64,000 nucleotides of DNA from Niveispirillum sp. SYP-B3756 (GTDB taxonomy: Bacteria > Pseudomonadota > Alphaproteobacteria > Azospirillales > Azospirillaceae), in the NCBI RefSeq assembly GCF_009495745.1, contig NZ_WIDQ01000016.1:1-64000 (forward strand), written 5' to 3'. The translations under genes and the position numbers were made by a program. Positions 10,210 to 18,495 of the stretch are shown here, in pieces. Numbering within the stretch: the stretch's first letter is position 1; the number at the start of each line of letters is the position of its first letter. A model generated the notes under the pieces. It saw nothing but the letters and a program-made list of their open reading frames with translations, was not told the DNA's origin and searched no databases.

Positions 10210-10956
10210 ATGAGTGTCCAAGAGCCTTTCCCAGCCCCTGTCATCGCGTCGGATTTCGACGAGACGGACAAGTCGGTCACCGCACGGACCACCTCCGTCT
10301 ATGTCTATGAGGCGCCGGTGCGGCTGTGGCACTGGATCAACGCCTTTGCCATCGCCACCTTGGCCCTGACCGGCTATTTCATCGGCACGCCGCTGCCGAC
10401 CATGTCGGGGGAGGCCAGTGCCAATTTCCTGATGGGCTACATCCGCTTCGCCCATTTCGCGGCGGCTTATATCTTCGCCATCGGCTTCGTCTTCCGGCTT
10501 TACTGGGCGTTTGTCGGCAATCACCATGCACGGCAATTGTTCGCGCCCACCGTCTGGAAGGCGTCCTGGTGGTTGGAAGTGCTGACGGAAATCCGCTGGT
10601 ACCTGTTCCTGGAGAAGCAGCCGAAGAAATATATCGGGCACAATCCGCTGGCGCAGATGGCGATGTTCGTCTTCATCACGCTGGGGTCGATCTTCATGAT
10701 CGTCACGGGCTTTGCCCTGTATGGCGAAGGCAGCCAGCCCGGAAGCTGGGCCAATCGTCTGTTCGGCTGGGTCATCCCACTGGCCGGTCAGAGCATGGAT
10801 GTCCACACGCTGCATCATCTGGGCATGTGGTTCATCCTGATCTTCGTGATCATCCATGTCTATGTCGCCATCCGCGAGGACATCATGTCCCGCCAGAGCA
10901 TCGTGTCGACGATGGTTTCCGGTCACCGGACCTTCAAGGATGATGATCCGGACTGA
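10210..10956 (+). CDS. hupC: Hydrogenase b-type cytochrome HupC
   Basis: 248 aa. Four transmembrane helices are visible, with His residues typical of the Ni/Fe-hydrogenase cytochrome b family (RLWHWINAF in helix 1, RFAHFAAAY in helix 2, HTLHHLGMWF and IIHVYVAIRED in the last). It binds two b-type haems and passes electrons from HupSL to the quinone pool. The ATG at 10210 has GAGGGAGGC upstream. It is the last gene before a strong terminator. Confidence 0.94.
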   Translation: MSVQEPFPAPVIASDFDETDKSVTARTTSVYVYEAPVRLWHWINAFAIATLALTGYFIGTPLPTMSGEASANFLMGYIRFAHFAAAYIFAIGFVFRLYWAFVGNHHARQLFAPTVWKASWWLEVLTEIRWYLFLEKQPKKYIGHNPLAQMAMFVFITLGSIFMIVTGFALYGEGSQPGSWANRLFGWVIPLAGQSMDVHTLHHLGMWFILIFVIIHVYVAIREDIMSRQSIVSTMVSGHRTFKDDDPD

Positions 10957-11028
10957 TGCCGGACTTTCCCTCGTGTCATCACGGCGGGCCGGCAGCGCTG
11001 TTTTCAACCGTTCCTTCCTGAGCAACTT

Positions 11029-11051
11029 GGCGGCCGCTGGCCGCCATTTTT
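11029..11051 (+). terminator. Rho-independent terminator after hupC
   Basis: GGCGGCC-GCT-GGCCGCC forms a perfect 7-bp GC stem followed by ATTTTTCTTT. It lies 73 bp after hupC and separates hupSLEC from hupD. Confidence 0.8.
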
Positions 11052-11166
11052 CTTTCCGGATTGGCTGTAGAAGTGGATAGAAACTTTTCACACCTGCCAA
11101 TGCCTGCACATGGAATAATTTCCCTAACGCATTGATCGGACAGGGCCGAGCGCATGGGGCTGCAAT

Positions 11167-11182
11167 TGGCACGCGATTTGAT
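11167..11182 (+). promoter_or_regulatory. Possible sigma-54-like promoter upstream of hupD
   Basis: TGGCAC-N5-TTGAT has a perfect -24 half but the -12 half has GA in place of the nearly invariant GC. It sits 60 bp before the hupD start, just after the hupC terminator, where a promoter would be needed. It may be weak or non-functional. Confidence 0.35.
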
Positions 11183-11241
11183 AAGTAGGTGACAGGCAAC
11201 TGAAAAGAAAATTGCCACTTTGGTACCTGGGGAGGGACCGG

Positions 11242-11871
11242 TTGGACAGTGCAAACCAGATTCTCGTTCTGGGGATCGGCAATCTGCTATGGGCCGACGA
11301 GGGCTTCGGCGTGCGTGCCGTCGAGGAGTTCGACCGTCGCTACGCGTGCGGCGACGGGGTGACCGTCATGGATGGCGGAACGCAGGGCATGTATCTGCTG
11401 CCGCATATCCAGGACTGCCGGGCCCTGATCATCTTCGATGCCATCGACTATGGCCTGGACCCCGGCACGGTGCGTCTGATCGAGGACAAGGACGTCCCGG
11501 CTTTCATGAGCGCCAAGAAGATGTCACTGCACCAAACCGGCTTCCAGGAGGTGCTGGCGAGCGCCCTGCTGCTGGGCTGGGAGCCGGAACGGGTCGTCCT
11601 GATCGGTGTGCAGCCGGAGGAGATCGAGGATTATGGCGGTTCCCTGCGCCCGGTGGTGGCCGCAACCCTGGACCGGGTCATCGCCATCGCGGTGGCGGAA
11701 CTGACGCGGCTGGGGGTGAAGGTGGCCCCGCGTGACGGGGGTGCGCCGGTGACGCCCGGTCTCGGACCCGATCCACTGCATCGCCAAGCCTATGAGGAGG
11801 GGCGGCCCAGCGAGACGGAAGCCTATCGCAAGGGCGATATCCGTGTGCTGGCCCTGCGGGGGGCCGAATAA
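11242..11871 (+). CDS. hupD: Hydrogenase maturation endopeptidase HupD
   Basis: 209 aa if started at the TTG at 11242, which has GGGGAGGGA at a good distance; an in-frame TTG at 11212 lacks a ribosome site. The family N-terminus LVLGIGNLLWADEGFG is present with the nickel-binding Glu20, and further ligands are expected in the FDAIDYG and KMSLHQTG segments. It cleaves the C-terminal tail of HupL after His588. The non-ATG start suggests low expression. It leads the hupDFGHJK accessory operon and its end overlaps hupF by one base. Confidence 0.93.
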   Translation: MDSANQILVLGIGNLLWADEGFGVRAVEEFDRRYACGDGVTVMDGGTQGMYLLPHIQDCRALIIFDAIDYGLDPGTVRLIEDKDVPAFMSAKKMSLHQTGFQEVLASALLLGWEPERVVLIGVQPEEIEDYGGSLRPVVAATLDRVIAIAVAELTRLGVKVAPRDGGAPVTPGLGPDPLHRQAYEEGRPSETEAYRKGDIRVLALRGAE

Positions 11872-12191
11872 TGTGCATCGGGGAGCCGATGGAAATCCTG
11901 GAGGTTCGTGGCGAGAATGGCTGGTGCGCGGGGCGCGACGGCCGGCTGGAGGTGGATTTGCGCCTGGTGCCCGACGCCGCCGTCGGTGACCATGTGCTGG
12001 TCTTCCTGGGGGCCGCCCGCCGGTTGGTGCCGGAAGCCGAGGCGGCGGAAATGCGCGATGCGCTGGCCGCACTGGAAGCCGTGGCCGCCGGCCGGTCGCT
12101 GGACGGATTCTTCGCCGACCTGGCCGACCGCGAACCCAGCCTCCCGCCGCATCTGGAAGCCGCCCGCCGCCAGGGTCTTGAAACAGCATAA
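11871..12191 (+). CDS. hupF: HypC/HupF-family hydrogenase chaperone HupF
   Basis: 106 aa beginning with MCIGEPM. The Cys2 start motif is shared with HypC and is the residue that carries the Fe(CN)2CO unit or contacts the large subunit. HupF is the longer HypC paralogue, found next to hupD, and stabilises HupL during assembly under oxygen. A separate true HypC is at 18205. The C-terminal third is unique to the HupF branch. Confidence 0.88.
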   Translation: MCIGEPMEILEVRGENGWCAGRDGRLEVDLRLVPDAAVGDHVLVFLGAARRLVPEAEAAEMRDALAALEAVAAGRSLDGFFADLADREPSLPPHLEAARRQGLETA

Positions 12192-12205
12192 GGGAGGATA
12201 AGGGC

Positions 12206-12595
12206 ATGGAAAGCCCCCTGATCGACCGGCTGGTCGATGAACTGCATTATCCGCGTGTCGATGCCAGCAACCTGAACGACATCCTGGCCGAAGCCGGTGA
12301 ACGGGTGCTGTTCCTGACGGGCGATCCGGTCAAGAATTTGGAAACGAACGATCTGGCGGTGATCCTGCCGGAATTGCAGCGGGCCTTTGCCGGCCGCCTT
12401 AATCCCGCCGTCGTCGACCGTTCCATCGAACAATCGTTGAAAGAGCGCTTCGATATCTGGCCCGTGCCGTCACTGATCTTCCTGAAGGATGGGGAGATGC
12501 GGGGCGCCATCGCCAAGGTCCGGGACTGGGCCGATTATCTGTCCGAAATCGCCACGATCCTGGATCGTCCGGCCGCCCCGCGCGCCCTGCATTGA
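12206..12595 (+). CDS. hupG: HupG/HyaE thioredoxin-fold chaperone
   Basis: 129 aa. It has a thioredoxin-like fold pattern ending in the cis-Pro region VPSLIFLKDG but lacks a CxxC pair, as in HyaE/HupG proteins that guard the Tat-carrying small subunit precursor. The ATG at 12206 follows GGGAGGATAAGGGC. It lies between hupF and hupH as in other hup clusters. Confidence 0.85.
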   Translation: MESPLIDRLVDELHYPRVDASNLNDILAEAGERVLFLTGDPVKNLETNDLAVILPELQRAFAGRLNPAVVDRSIEQSLKERFDIWPVPSLIFLKDGEMRGAIAKVRDWADYLSEIATILDRPAAPRALH

Positions 12596-12684
12596 CCGCT
12601 GTACCGGATCGGGTGCGGGCGGCGAACCGGGCCCCGGTTCCGCCCCTGCCTTTGCGCCGGCCCCCACCGACTGGGAGTTCCATA

Positions 12685-13512
12685 ATGGCCGCCAATTTCA
12701 TGTTTCCGCCGGTGGGTTTCGGTCCGGGCAGCCAGCCCGGCCCCGAAGAAGGCGAGGACCTTGCCTATCTAGCCATGCCGTCGGGCATGCGGGTCTTTGA
12801 ACCGCATTTCCCCATGGTGGACGATCCGTTGAAGGCTTCCGCTGCCTGCCGGATGCTGACCACGCTGGCGCAGGATGCCGGTGACTGGACCCAAGCCGGC
12901 GGGGTGATCCGCCGCGATATCGCCTCCCTTGATGCCGGTGCCCGGTCCATTCTGGCCGATGCGATGGGGGAGGGGGAGGTTGCCATCGCCATCCGGGGGG
13001 CCAGGAAGATCGATATCCAGGAGTCGGTTTTTGCCGGGATATGGCGGGTGGCGGAGAATGGCCGCGAGCATATCGAGATCGGGGCCATCCCGGCTGCGGT
13101 GCTGGACAGCCCCCCCATTGCCGTGCCGGAGCCACCCATGCCGGACCTGGGGGTGGTCAATGCGCCGGCCATCCTGACCGAACTGCTGGACCACGCGGCG
13201 CAGCACCGGGCCGGCGGCTCCCCCCATGCCATCAACCTGACCTTGCTGCCGCACACGCCGGAGGATCTCGACTATCTGGATCGGGTGCTGGGGCGCGGTC
13301 CCGTCACCATCCTGTCGCGCGGATACGGTAATTGCCGTATCGAACAGACGGCCCGGCCCAATATCTGGCGGGTCCGCTATTACAACTCCCAGGACGCGCT
13401 GATCCTGGATTCCATCGAGGTAACGTCGGTGCCGGAGGTGGCGCTGGCTGCACCGGAGGATATCGCCGACAGTGCCGAGCGTCTGGCCGAGGTGGCGGAG
13501 GCCCTGGTATGA
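12685..13512 (+). CDS. hupH: HupH/HyaF-family hydrogenase assembly protein
   Basis: 275 aa from the ATG at 12685, giving a family-like N-terminus (FMFPPVGFGPGSQPG). An upstream in-frame TTG at 12592 would add a low-complexity Pro/Arg leader and is unlikely. The C-terminal half has the conserved VTILSRGYGNCRIEQT region. HupH helps mature the small subunit. It overlaps the next gene by ATGA. Confidence 0.87.
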   Translation: MAANFMFPPVGFGPGSQPGPEEGEDLAYLAMPSGMRVFEPHFPMVDDPLKASAACRMLTTLAQDAGDWTQAGGVIRRDIASLDAGARSILADAMGEGEVAIAIRGARKIDIQESVFAGIWRVAENGREHIEIGAIPAAVLDSPPIAVPEPPMPDLGVVNAPAILTELLDHAAQHRAGGSPHAINLTLLPHTPEDLDYLDRVLGRGPVTILSRGYGNCRIEQTARPNIWRVRYYNSQDALILDSIEVTSVPEVALAAPEDIADSAERLAEVAEALV

Positions 13513-14348
13513 GCGCCCGGTTCGAGGGCTCCTATCTGGGCGACGCCGGCAAGATCGCGCCCGACGCCGTCCTTGAATGCAAGATCTGCTGGCATGTCTA
13601 TGACCCCGCCATCGGGGACGACACCCGGCAGATCAAGGCCGGCACCCCCTTTTCGGCCCTGCCGGACGATTGGCGCTGCCCGCAATGCGATGGGGAGCGG
13701 GACCAGTTCATGGTGGTCCATGCCGGCACCGCCCCTGTCCCCGCGGCGCCGACCCTGGCCATGCTGGCCATCGAAAAGGCCCGGCAACTGACGGACGCCT
13801 TTCGCGACATCCATGACAACAAGATGCGCGACACGCCCTTCACCAACCGGTCCTTGGCGGTGGAGGCGATCGGTTTCCGTCCCTGGGACGGGCATATTCT
13901 GGGCGTGCTGGTCGTGCCCTGGTTCATGAATCTGGTGCTGATGCCGGGGCCGGAGGACGATTGGGGCCATTTCAAGACGGGGGAAAAGCATATCTTCACC
14001 TTCCCCTCGGGCGATTATGAGTTCGTCTTCAACCAGCGCCCGTCGACGGGGCCCTATTTCGCCTGCTCCCTGTTCTCGCCCATGGAGGATTTTTCCAGCC
14101 AGTTGCAGGCGACCGACACGGCCCGCATGGTCATGGCCGCCCTGTTCGACCCGGCCAGCCGGGCGGCTGAGGATGACCGCGCCGGCGAGATCCGGGCCTT
14201 GCGGGAGGCCGATCTGGCTGCTGAGGCCGACCGCACGAAAGCTGTCGAAGAGACGGCGGCCGCCCCGGTCGCGGTGGTGGAGTCGGTGCCGTCGCGCCGC
14301 GCCCTGTTGACCTTGGGCCAAAACAAGCCCGGCGAGGATGCGGCGTGA
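13509..14348 (+). CDS. hupJ: Rubredoxin-HybE fusion (HupI-HupJ)
   Basis: 279 aa. Residues 20-65 form a complete rubredoxin with Cys24, Cys27, Cys57 and Cys60. From about residue 80 to 225 the protein matches the HybE/HupJ chaperone domain (NKMRDTPFTN, VVPWFMNLVLMPG, HIFTFPSGDYEF). The last 50 residues are a charged, Ala-rich tail. In rhizobia these are two genes, hupI and hupJ; here they are one reading frame. Rubredoxin is thought to protect or reduce the small-subunit clusters during assembly in air. It is coupled to hupH and hupK by 1-4 base overlaps. Confidence 0.9.
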   Translation: MSARFEGSYLGDAGKIAPDAVLECKICWHVYDPAIGDDTRQIKAGTPFSALPDDWRCPQCDGERDQFMVVHAGTAPVPAAPTLAMLAIEKARQLTDAFRDIHDNKMRDTPFTNRSLAVEAIGFRPWDGHILGVLVVPWFMNLVLMPGPEDDWGHFKTGEKHIFTFPSGDYEFVFNQRPSTGPYFACSLFSPMEDFSSQLQATDTARMVMAALFDPASRAAEDDRAGEIRALREADLAAEADRTKAVEETAAAPVAVVESVPSRRALLTLGQNKPGEDAA

Positions 14349-15253
14349 TGGGGGAACCGCGCCTGACGATCCATGTGCAGGGGGACAAGGTCCGGATCGG
14401 CCATTGGCCGGGTACGGGGCGGGAACGGTTGCTTGTGGGCCGGACCCCCGATGAAGCGTTGCGTCTGGTGATCCTGTTGCACAATCTCTGCCCCTCGGCC
14501 CACCGGCTGGCGGCCCTGCTGGCGCTGGGGCGGCAGCCGCGGCCGGATGATGAAAGGCTGCTGGCCCAGGAGATCCTGGGCGAACATGCACTGGTCATGT
14601 TGCGCGACTGGCCGGTGGCGCTGGGCCTGTCCCCGGACGGTGCGGCCCTGCGCGGCCTGGGCGCCCTGACACCCGATCGTCTGCTGCGGCTGGAACGGGA
14701 CCTGTTCGGGATGCCGGCCGCGCAATTCCTGCTGATCGATGATATCGGGCCCCATGCTGCTCCCGCCGGGCCCATCGCCATGTTCCGGCTGGTCGCGGAC
14801 TGGCCGGTTCCGCCCGGCCCGGGCCCGGTCGCGGCCGACCCCACCTACTTCGCCCGCTGTACCGACGATCCGCTGATCGCGTCGGAACAGGCGCGGGGGG
14901 GCGTCACCCTGGCCCTGCGTATGCTGGCCCGGCTGCGCGAGGCGGCGCGGCTGATCGTCGAGCTGACGACGGGTCATCACGCCCCCCGTTTCCGGGCGGG
15001 GGTGGACGGTGTCGGGGTGGTGGAGGCTGCACGCGGCCGGCTGATCCACCGGGTGCGCGTGGAAGGCGGGATCATCCAGGCCTACACCATCGAGACGCCG
15101 ACCGGCGCGATGGGCGGGCCCGACGGGTTTTTGCAGCACCTGCTGACCGCCGCCCTGGCAGCACCGGCGGGATTGCGCGAAAAGGTGCTTGCGATCGCCC
15201 TGTCCGCGGCGGACCCTTGCCTGCCAGTCCAGGTCGAACGGGAGGCCGCCTGA
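14348..15253 (+). CDS. hupK: HupK, degenerate large-subunit-like assembly protein
   Basis: 301 aa from the ATG overlapping the hupJ stop; a GTG one codon earlier is also possible. It resembles the C-terminal half of hydrogenase large subunits (GRLIHRVRVEGGIIQAYTIETPT) but has lost the nickel ligands. Only a remnant ADPCLP remains where DPCxxC is expected. HupK is proposed to be a scaffold for HupL metal-site assembly. Its position after hupJ and before hypA is the standard order. Confidence 0.85.
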   Translation: MGEPRLTIHVQGDKVRIGHWPGTGRERLLVGRTPDEALRLVILLHNLCPSAHRLAALLALGRQPRPDDERLLAQEILGEHALVMLRDWPVALGLSPDGAALRGLGALTPDRLLRLERDLFGMPAAQFLLIDDIGPHAAPAGPIAMFRLVADWPVPPGPGPVAADPTYFARCTDDPLIASEQARGGVTLALRMLARLREAARLIVELTTGHHAPRFRAGVDGVGVVEAARGRLIHRVRVEGGIIQAYTIETPTGAMGGPDGFLQHLLTAALAAPAGLREKVLAIALSAADPCLPVQVEREAA

Positions 15254-15254
15254 C

Positions 15255-15596
15255 ATGCACGAACTGTCCATCTGTGAGAGCATCGTCTCCGCGCTGGAGG
15301 CCAGTGCTCGGCGGGAGGGGTTTTCGCGCGTCACCAAGGTCAGGCTGGAGATCGGCTGTTTCGGTGGGGTGGAGGTGGAGGCCCTGCGTTTCGGGTTCGA
15401 CGTGACGACACGCGGCACGCTGGCCGAAGGGGCAGCGCTTGAAATCCTGGAGCGCGAGGGTAAGGCTTGGTGCTTTAATTGTTCGAATTCCTTCCCGGTG
15501 ACGCGCAGGGATATTGATTGTCCCGGATGCGGCGGCGCCAGGGTCACGGTTACCGGCGGGGACGAACTCCGCATCAAGGATCTGGAGGTCATGTGA
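15255..15596 (+). CDS. hypA: Nickel/zinc metallochaperone HypA
   Basis: 113 aa starting MHELSICES, with His2 as the nickel ligand. The zinc site is Cys73, Cys76, Cys89 and Cys92. Length and layout are exactly those of HypA. It works with HypB to insert nickel into HupL and HupV. The stop TGA overlaps the hypB ATG. Confidence 0.96.
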   Translation: MHELSICESIVSALEASARREGFSRVTKVRLEIGCFGGVEVEALRFGFDVTTRGTLAEGAALEILEREGKAWCFNCSNSFPVTRRDIDCPGCGGARVTVTGGDELRIKDLEVM

Positions 15597-16600
15597 TGTG
15601 TACGGTTTGCGGCTGTGCCGGTGAGGGCGCGAAGATCGAGGACGGGAAGGGGGGCGAGCACGGGCACCACCACCACGGTCATGGTCACCATCATCACCAC
15701 GACCACCAACATGGTCATGACCATGACCATGACCACCACGACCATCATCATCATGGCGATGACCATCACCATCACGATCATGGTCCTTCCCCTGCATCTG
15801 TGGCGGTGCAAGCGGACAGCCAGTCTGGCGACCTGCATTACGGCACGGGTCCTGCCCGTGCCCATGCGCCGGGCCTGTCGCAGGCACGGATGATCGAGAT
15901 CGAGCAGAATATCATGGCCAAGAATGACGGCTATGCCGCGCGGAACCGGCAGCGGCTGCAGGGGACGGGCACGCTGGCGCTGAACCTGGTTTCCAGCCCC
16001 GGGTCGGGCAAGACCAGCCTGCTGGTCGCCACCATCCGCGCCCTGGCGGGCCGCCTGCCGGTCGCCGTCATTGAGGGGGACCAGCAGACCAGCAACGATG
16101 CCGATCGCATCCGGGCCACCGGCGTGCCGGCCATCCAGGTCAATACGGGCAAAGGCTGCCATCTGGATGCGCATATGGTGGGTCATGCCATCGATCATCT
16201 GGGCCTGACTGACAATGGCATCCTGTTCATCGAGAATGTCGGCAACCTGGTCTGCCCTGCGGCCTTCGATCTGGGGGAGGAGGCCAAGGTCGCCATCCTG
16301 TCGGTCACCGAAGGCGAGGACAAACCGCTGAAATATCCCGACATGTTCGCGGCCAGCAGCCTGATGATCCTGAACAAGACCGATCTTCTGCCGCATCTGG
16401 ATTTCGATATGGCCGCCTGTGCCGCCAATGCGCGGCGGATCAACCCGACGATCGACATCCTGCACGTCTCCGCCCGGACCGGCGAAGGCTTGGCTGATTG
16501 GGTCGAGTGGCTGGACAATCGCCGCAAGGCGGTTCTGGCCCGGTCCATCGCTGTGGCGGAGGCCCAGGTCGCGCGGTTGCGTCTTGCCGCCGGGGAGTGA
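15596..16600 (+). CDS. hypB: Nickel-binding GTPase HypB
   Basis: 334 aa. The N-terminal CTVCGC motif is the high-affinity nickel site. Residues 21-63 are a His-rich nickel store with about 27 His in 43 residues. The GTPase core has the P-loop GSGKTS, the metal-binding CHLDAH region and NKTD. HypB uses GTP to deliver nickel with HypA. The long His tract suggests nickel storage as well. Codons in the tract form CAC/CAT repeats that produce long repetitive DNA. Confidence 0.97.
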   Translation: MCTVCGCAGEGAKIEDGKGGEHGHHHHGHGHHHHHDHQHGHDHDHDHHDHHHHGDDHHHHDHGPSPASVAVQADSQSGDLHYGTGPARAHAPGLSQARMIEIEQNIMAKNDGYAARNRQRLQGTGTLALNLVSSPGSGKTSLLVATIRALAGRLPVAVIEGDQQTSNDADRIRATGVPAIQVNTGKGCHLDAHMVGHAIDHLGLTDNGILFIENVGNLVCPAAFDLGEEAKVAILSVTEGEDKPLKYPDMFAASSLMILNKTDLLPHLDFDMAACAANARRINPTIDILHVSARTGEGLADWVEWLDNRRKAVLARSIAVAEAQVARLRLAAGE

Positions 16601-16603
16601 GGG

Positions 16604-18118
16604 ATGGCCAGATCCAGCCTGCCTGCCATTCTGATCGTCGATGACGAGCCGCGCTCGGTGGAGGCGATCGAGCGCATCCTGGAAGACGAATTCCAGGTGT
16701 TCTGTGCCGTGACCGCGGACCGGGCGCTGGAAATCCTGGAGAATGAGTGGATACAGGTTGTCTTCTGCGACCAGCGGATGCCCGGCATGTCGGGGGTCGA
16801 ACTGCTGTCGGAGGTGCGGCGGCGCTGGCCGGAGGTCATGCGGATCATCATCACCGGCTACACCGATGTCGGTGACATCATCCGCTCGGTGAACGAGGCC
16901 GGCATCTATCAGTTCATCGCCAAGCCCTGGCATCCCGACGAACTGACCATCGCCGCGCGCAACGGTGTACGCCTCTATCAGTTGCAGCGGGACCATGACC
17001 GGCTGTCGCTGGAAATGAAACTCCTGCAAACCTCGGTGGAACAGCGGCTGACGGCGAAAAAGGCAGAAGTGCTGCGGGCGTACAATTTCGACATCATCGT
17101 CCGCACCCCGATATCGCCCATGAACGATGTCTGCAAACTGGCCGAGCGGATCGCCCGGTTCGACATTCCGGCCCTGATCCTGGGGGAGAGCGGCACGGGC
17201 AAGGAACTGATCGCGCGGGCCATCCATTATGCCAGCCGCCGGTCGGACCGGCCCTTCTATGCCGTCAATTGCGGTGCAATCCCGGATGAGTTGCTGGAGA
17301 GCGAGCTTTTCGGCCATCGCAGGGGAGCGTTTACCGGTGCCCATTCCACACGTGTCGGTCTGCTGGAACAGGCCGATGGCGGGACCATCCTGCTGGACGA
17401 GATTGGTGACACCACCCCGGCCTTCCAGTTGAAACTGCTGCGGTTCCTGCAGGAGGGCGAGATCCGGCCGGTGGGTGCCAACGAGACGCGGCGCGTGGAT
17501 GTCCGCGTCATCGCCGCGACCAACCGTGACCTTCTGGCGGAGGCACGGTCCGGCCGCTTCCGCGAGGATCTCTATTTCCGTCTGGCCGTGTCGCCGATCC
17601 GGGTGCCGTCGCTGGCCGAACGGCGGGTCGATATCAAGGCCATCGCCTTTGCCCTGCTGTCGCGGGCGTCCCGCCGCCATGGCAAGCCGGTAGAGGGCTT
17701 TTCGCGGGAGGCGCTGGAGGCATTGGCCCGCTATCGCTGGCCTGGCAATATCCGTGAGTTGGAGAACCAGATCACGCGTATGCTGATGCTGGCCGAGAGC
17801 CCTGTGCTGGGCGCCGATCTGATCGAGCGCCACGTCCTGCTGGCCGCCGGCCCCAGCGAGCATGGTGACGACAATGTCGAGCGGCTGATTGGCGGCAATG
17901 GCGATCTGAAGGACCGGGTGGAACGGATGGAGGCCCGCATCCTGCGGGAGACACTGGCCCGCCACCGCTGGAACAAGTCGCGCGCCGCGGAGGAATTGGG
18001 CCTGTCCAGGGTCGGGCTGCGGTCAAAGCTGGACCGCTATGGCATTCTGGAGCCGGAGGGGGCCGTGCCCATCCTGCTATCCGACCATGATGATTTGATG
18101 GGCGGGCCCATCAACTGA
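16604..18118 (+). CDS. hupR: HupR/HoxA NtrC-family response regulator of hydrogenase genes
   Basis: 504 aa. The receiver domain has the phosphoacceptor Asp56 (FCDQRMPG) and Lys107. The AAA+ domain has Walker A GESGTGKE near 194-201 and GAFTGA at 241-246, the loop that contacts sigma-54. A Fis-type helix-turn-helix lies near the C-terminus (RAAEELGLSRVGLRSKL). It is expected to receive phosphate from HupT and activate hupS at the sigma-54 promoter at 6608. Some HupR proteins act with sigma-70 and when unphosphorylated; intact GAFTGA plus a -24/-12 promoter argue for sigma-54 here. Confidence 0.92.
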   Translation: MARSSLPAILIVDDEPRSVEAIERILEDEFQVFCAVTADRALEILENEWIQVVFCDQRMPGMSGVELLSEVRRRWPEVMRIIITGYTDVGDIIRSVNEAGIYQFIAKPWHPDELTIAARNGVRLYQLQRDHDRLSLEMKLLQTSVEQRLTAKKAEVLRAYNFDIIVRTPISPMNDVCKLAERIARFDIPALILGESGTGKELIARAIHYASRRSDRPFYAVNCGAIPDELLESELFGHRRGAFTGAHSTRVGLLEQADGGTILLDEIGDTTPAFQLKLLRFLQEGEIRPVGANETRRVDVRVIAATNRDLLAEARSGRFREDLYFRLAVSPIRVPSLAERRVDIKAIAFALLSRASRRHGKPVEGFSREALEALARYRWPGNIRELENQITRMLMLAESPVLGADLIERHVLLAAGPSEHGDDNVERLIGGNGDLKDRVERMEARILRETLARHRWNKSRAAEELGLSRVGLRSKLDRYGILEPEGAVPILLSDHDDLMGGPIN

Positions 18119-18204
18119 TGCCGGCGGCCGCAAGTCAGGGCGGCCGCCCAGGCCCGGCCGCGGGGCCGCAAAGAAAAAGGCGCCAATGGGCGCAGGAGGA
18201 AACC

Positions 18205-18495
18205 ATGTGTCTTGGAATTCCCGGCCGGGTGATCGCCATCACCGATCCGGAACGCCTGATGGGGCTGGTCGATGTGTCCGGGGTGCGGCGTGAGGTCAAC
18301 CTGACCTGCGTGGTGACGGGCCGGCCCGACGCGGTGGTGGGCTGCTGGGTGCTCGTGCATGTCGGCTTTGCCATGGGCATCATCGATGCGGAGGAGGCGC
18401 GCCTGACCCTGGCCGCCCTGGCCCAACTGGGCGAGGCGGAGGAGGAGATCGCGGCCATGCGCCATTCCGCCCGGACGCTGGAGACGGCATCATGA
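18205..18495 (+). CDS. hypC: Hydrogenase assembly chaperone HypC
   Basis: 96 aa starting MCLGIPG with the essential Cys2. The length is standard. It carries the Fe(CN)2CO moiety with HypD and hands it to the large subunit precursor. The ATG at 18205 has AGGAGGAAACC upstream. It begins the hypCDE run, each gene overlapping the next by 4 bases. Confidence 0.95.
   Translation: MCLGIPGRVIAITDPERLMGLVDVSGVRREVNLTCVVTGRPDAVVGCWVLVHVGFAMGIIDAEEARLTLAALAQLGEAEEEIAAMRHSARTLETAS

Noticed and set aside
15660-15780. CAC/CAT-rich tract that looks like a simple DNA repeat
   Set aside because: It is in frame within hypB and encodes the family's His-rich nickel-binding region, so it is explained by coding.
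14054-17965. 1303-codon open frame on the minus strand
   Set aside because: It is antisense to hupJ, hupK, hypA, hypB and hupR, all clear genes; the His-rich tract and high G+C keep the opposite strand open. The translation is low-complexity and matches nothing.
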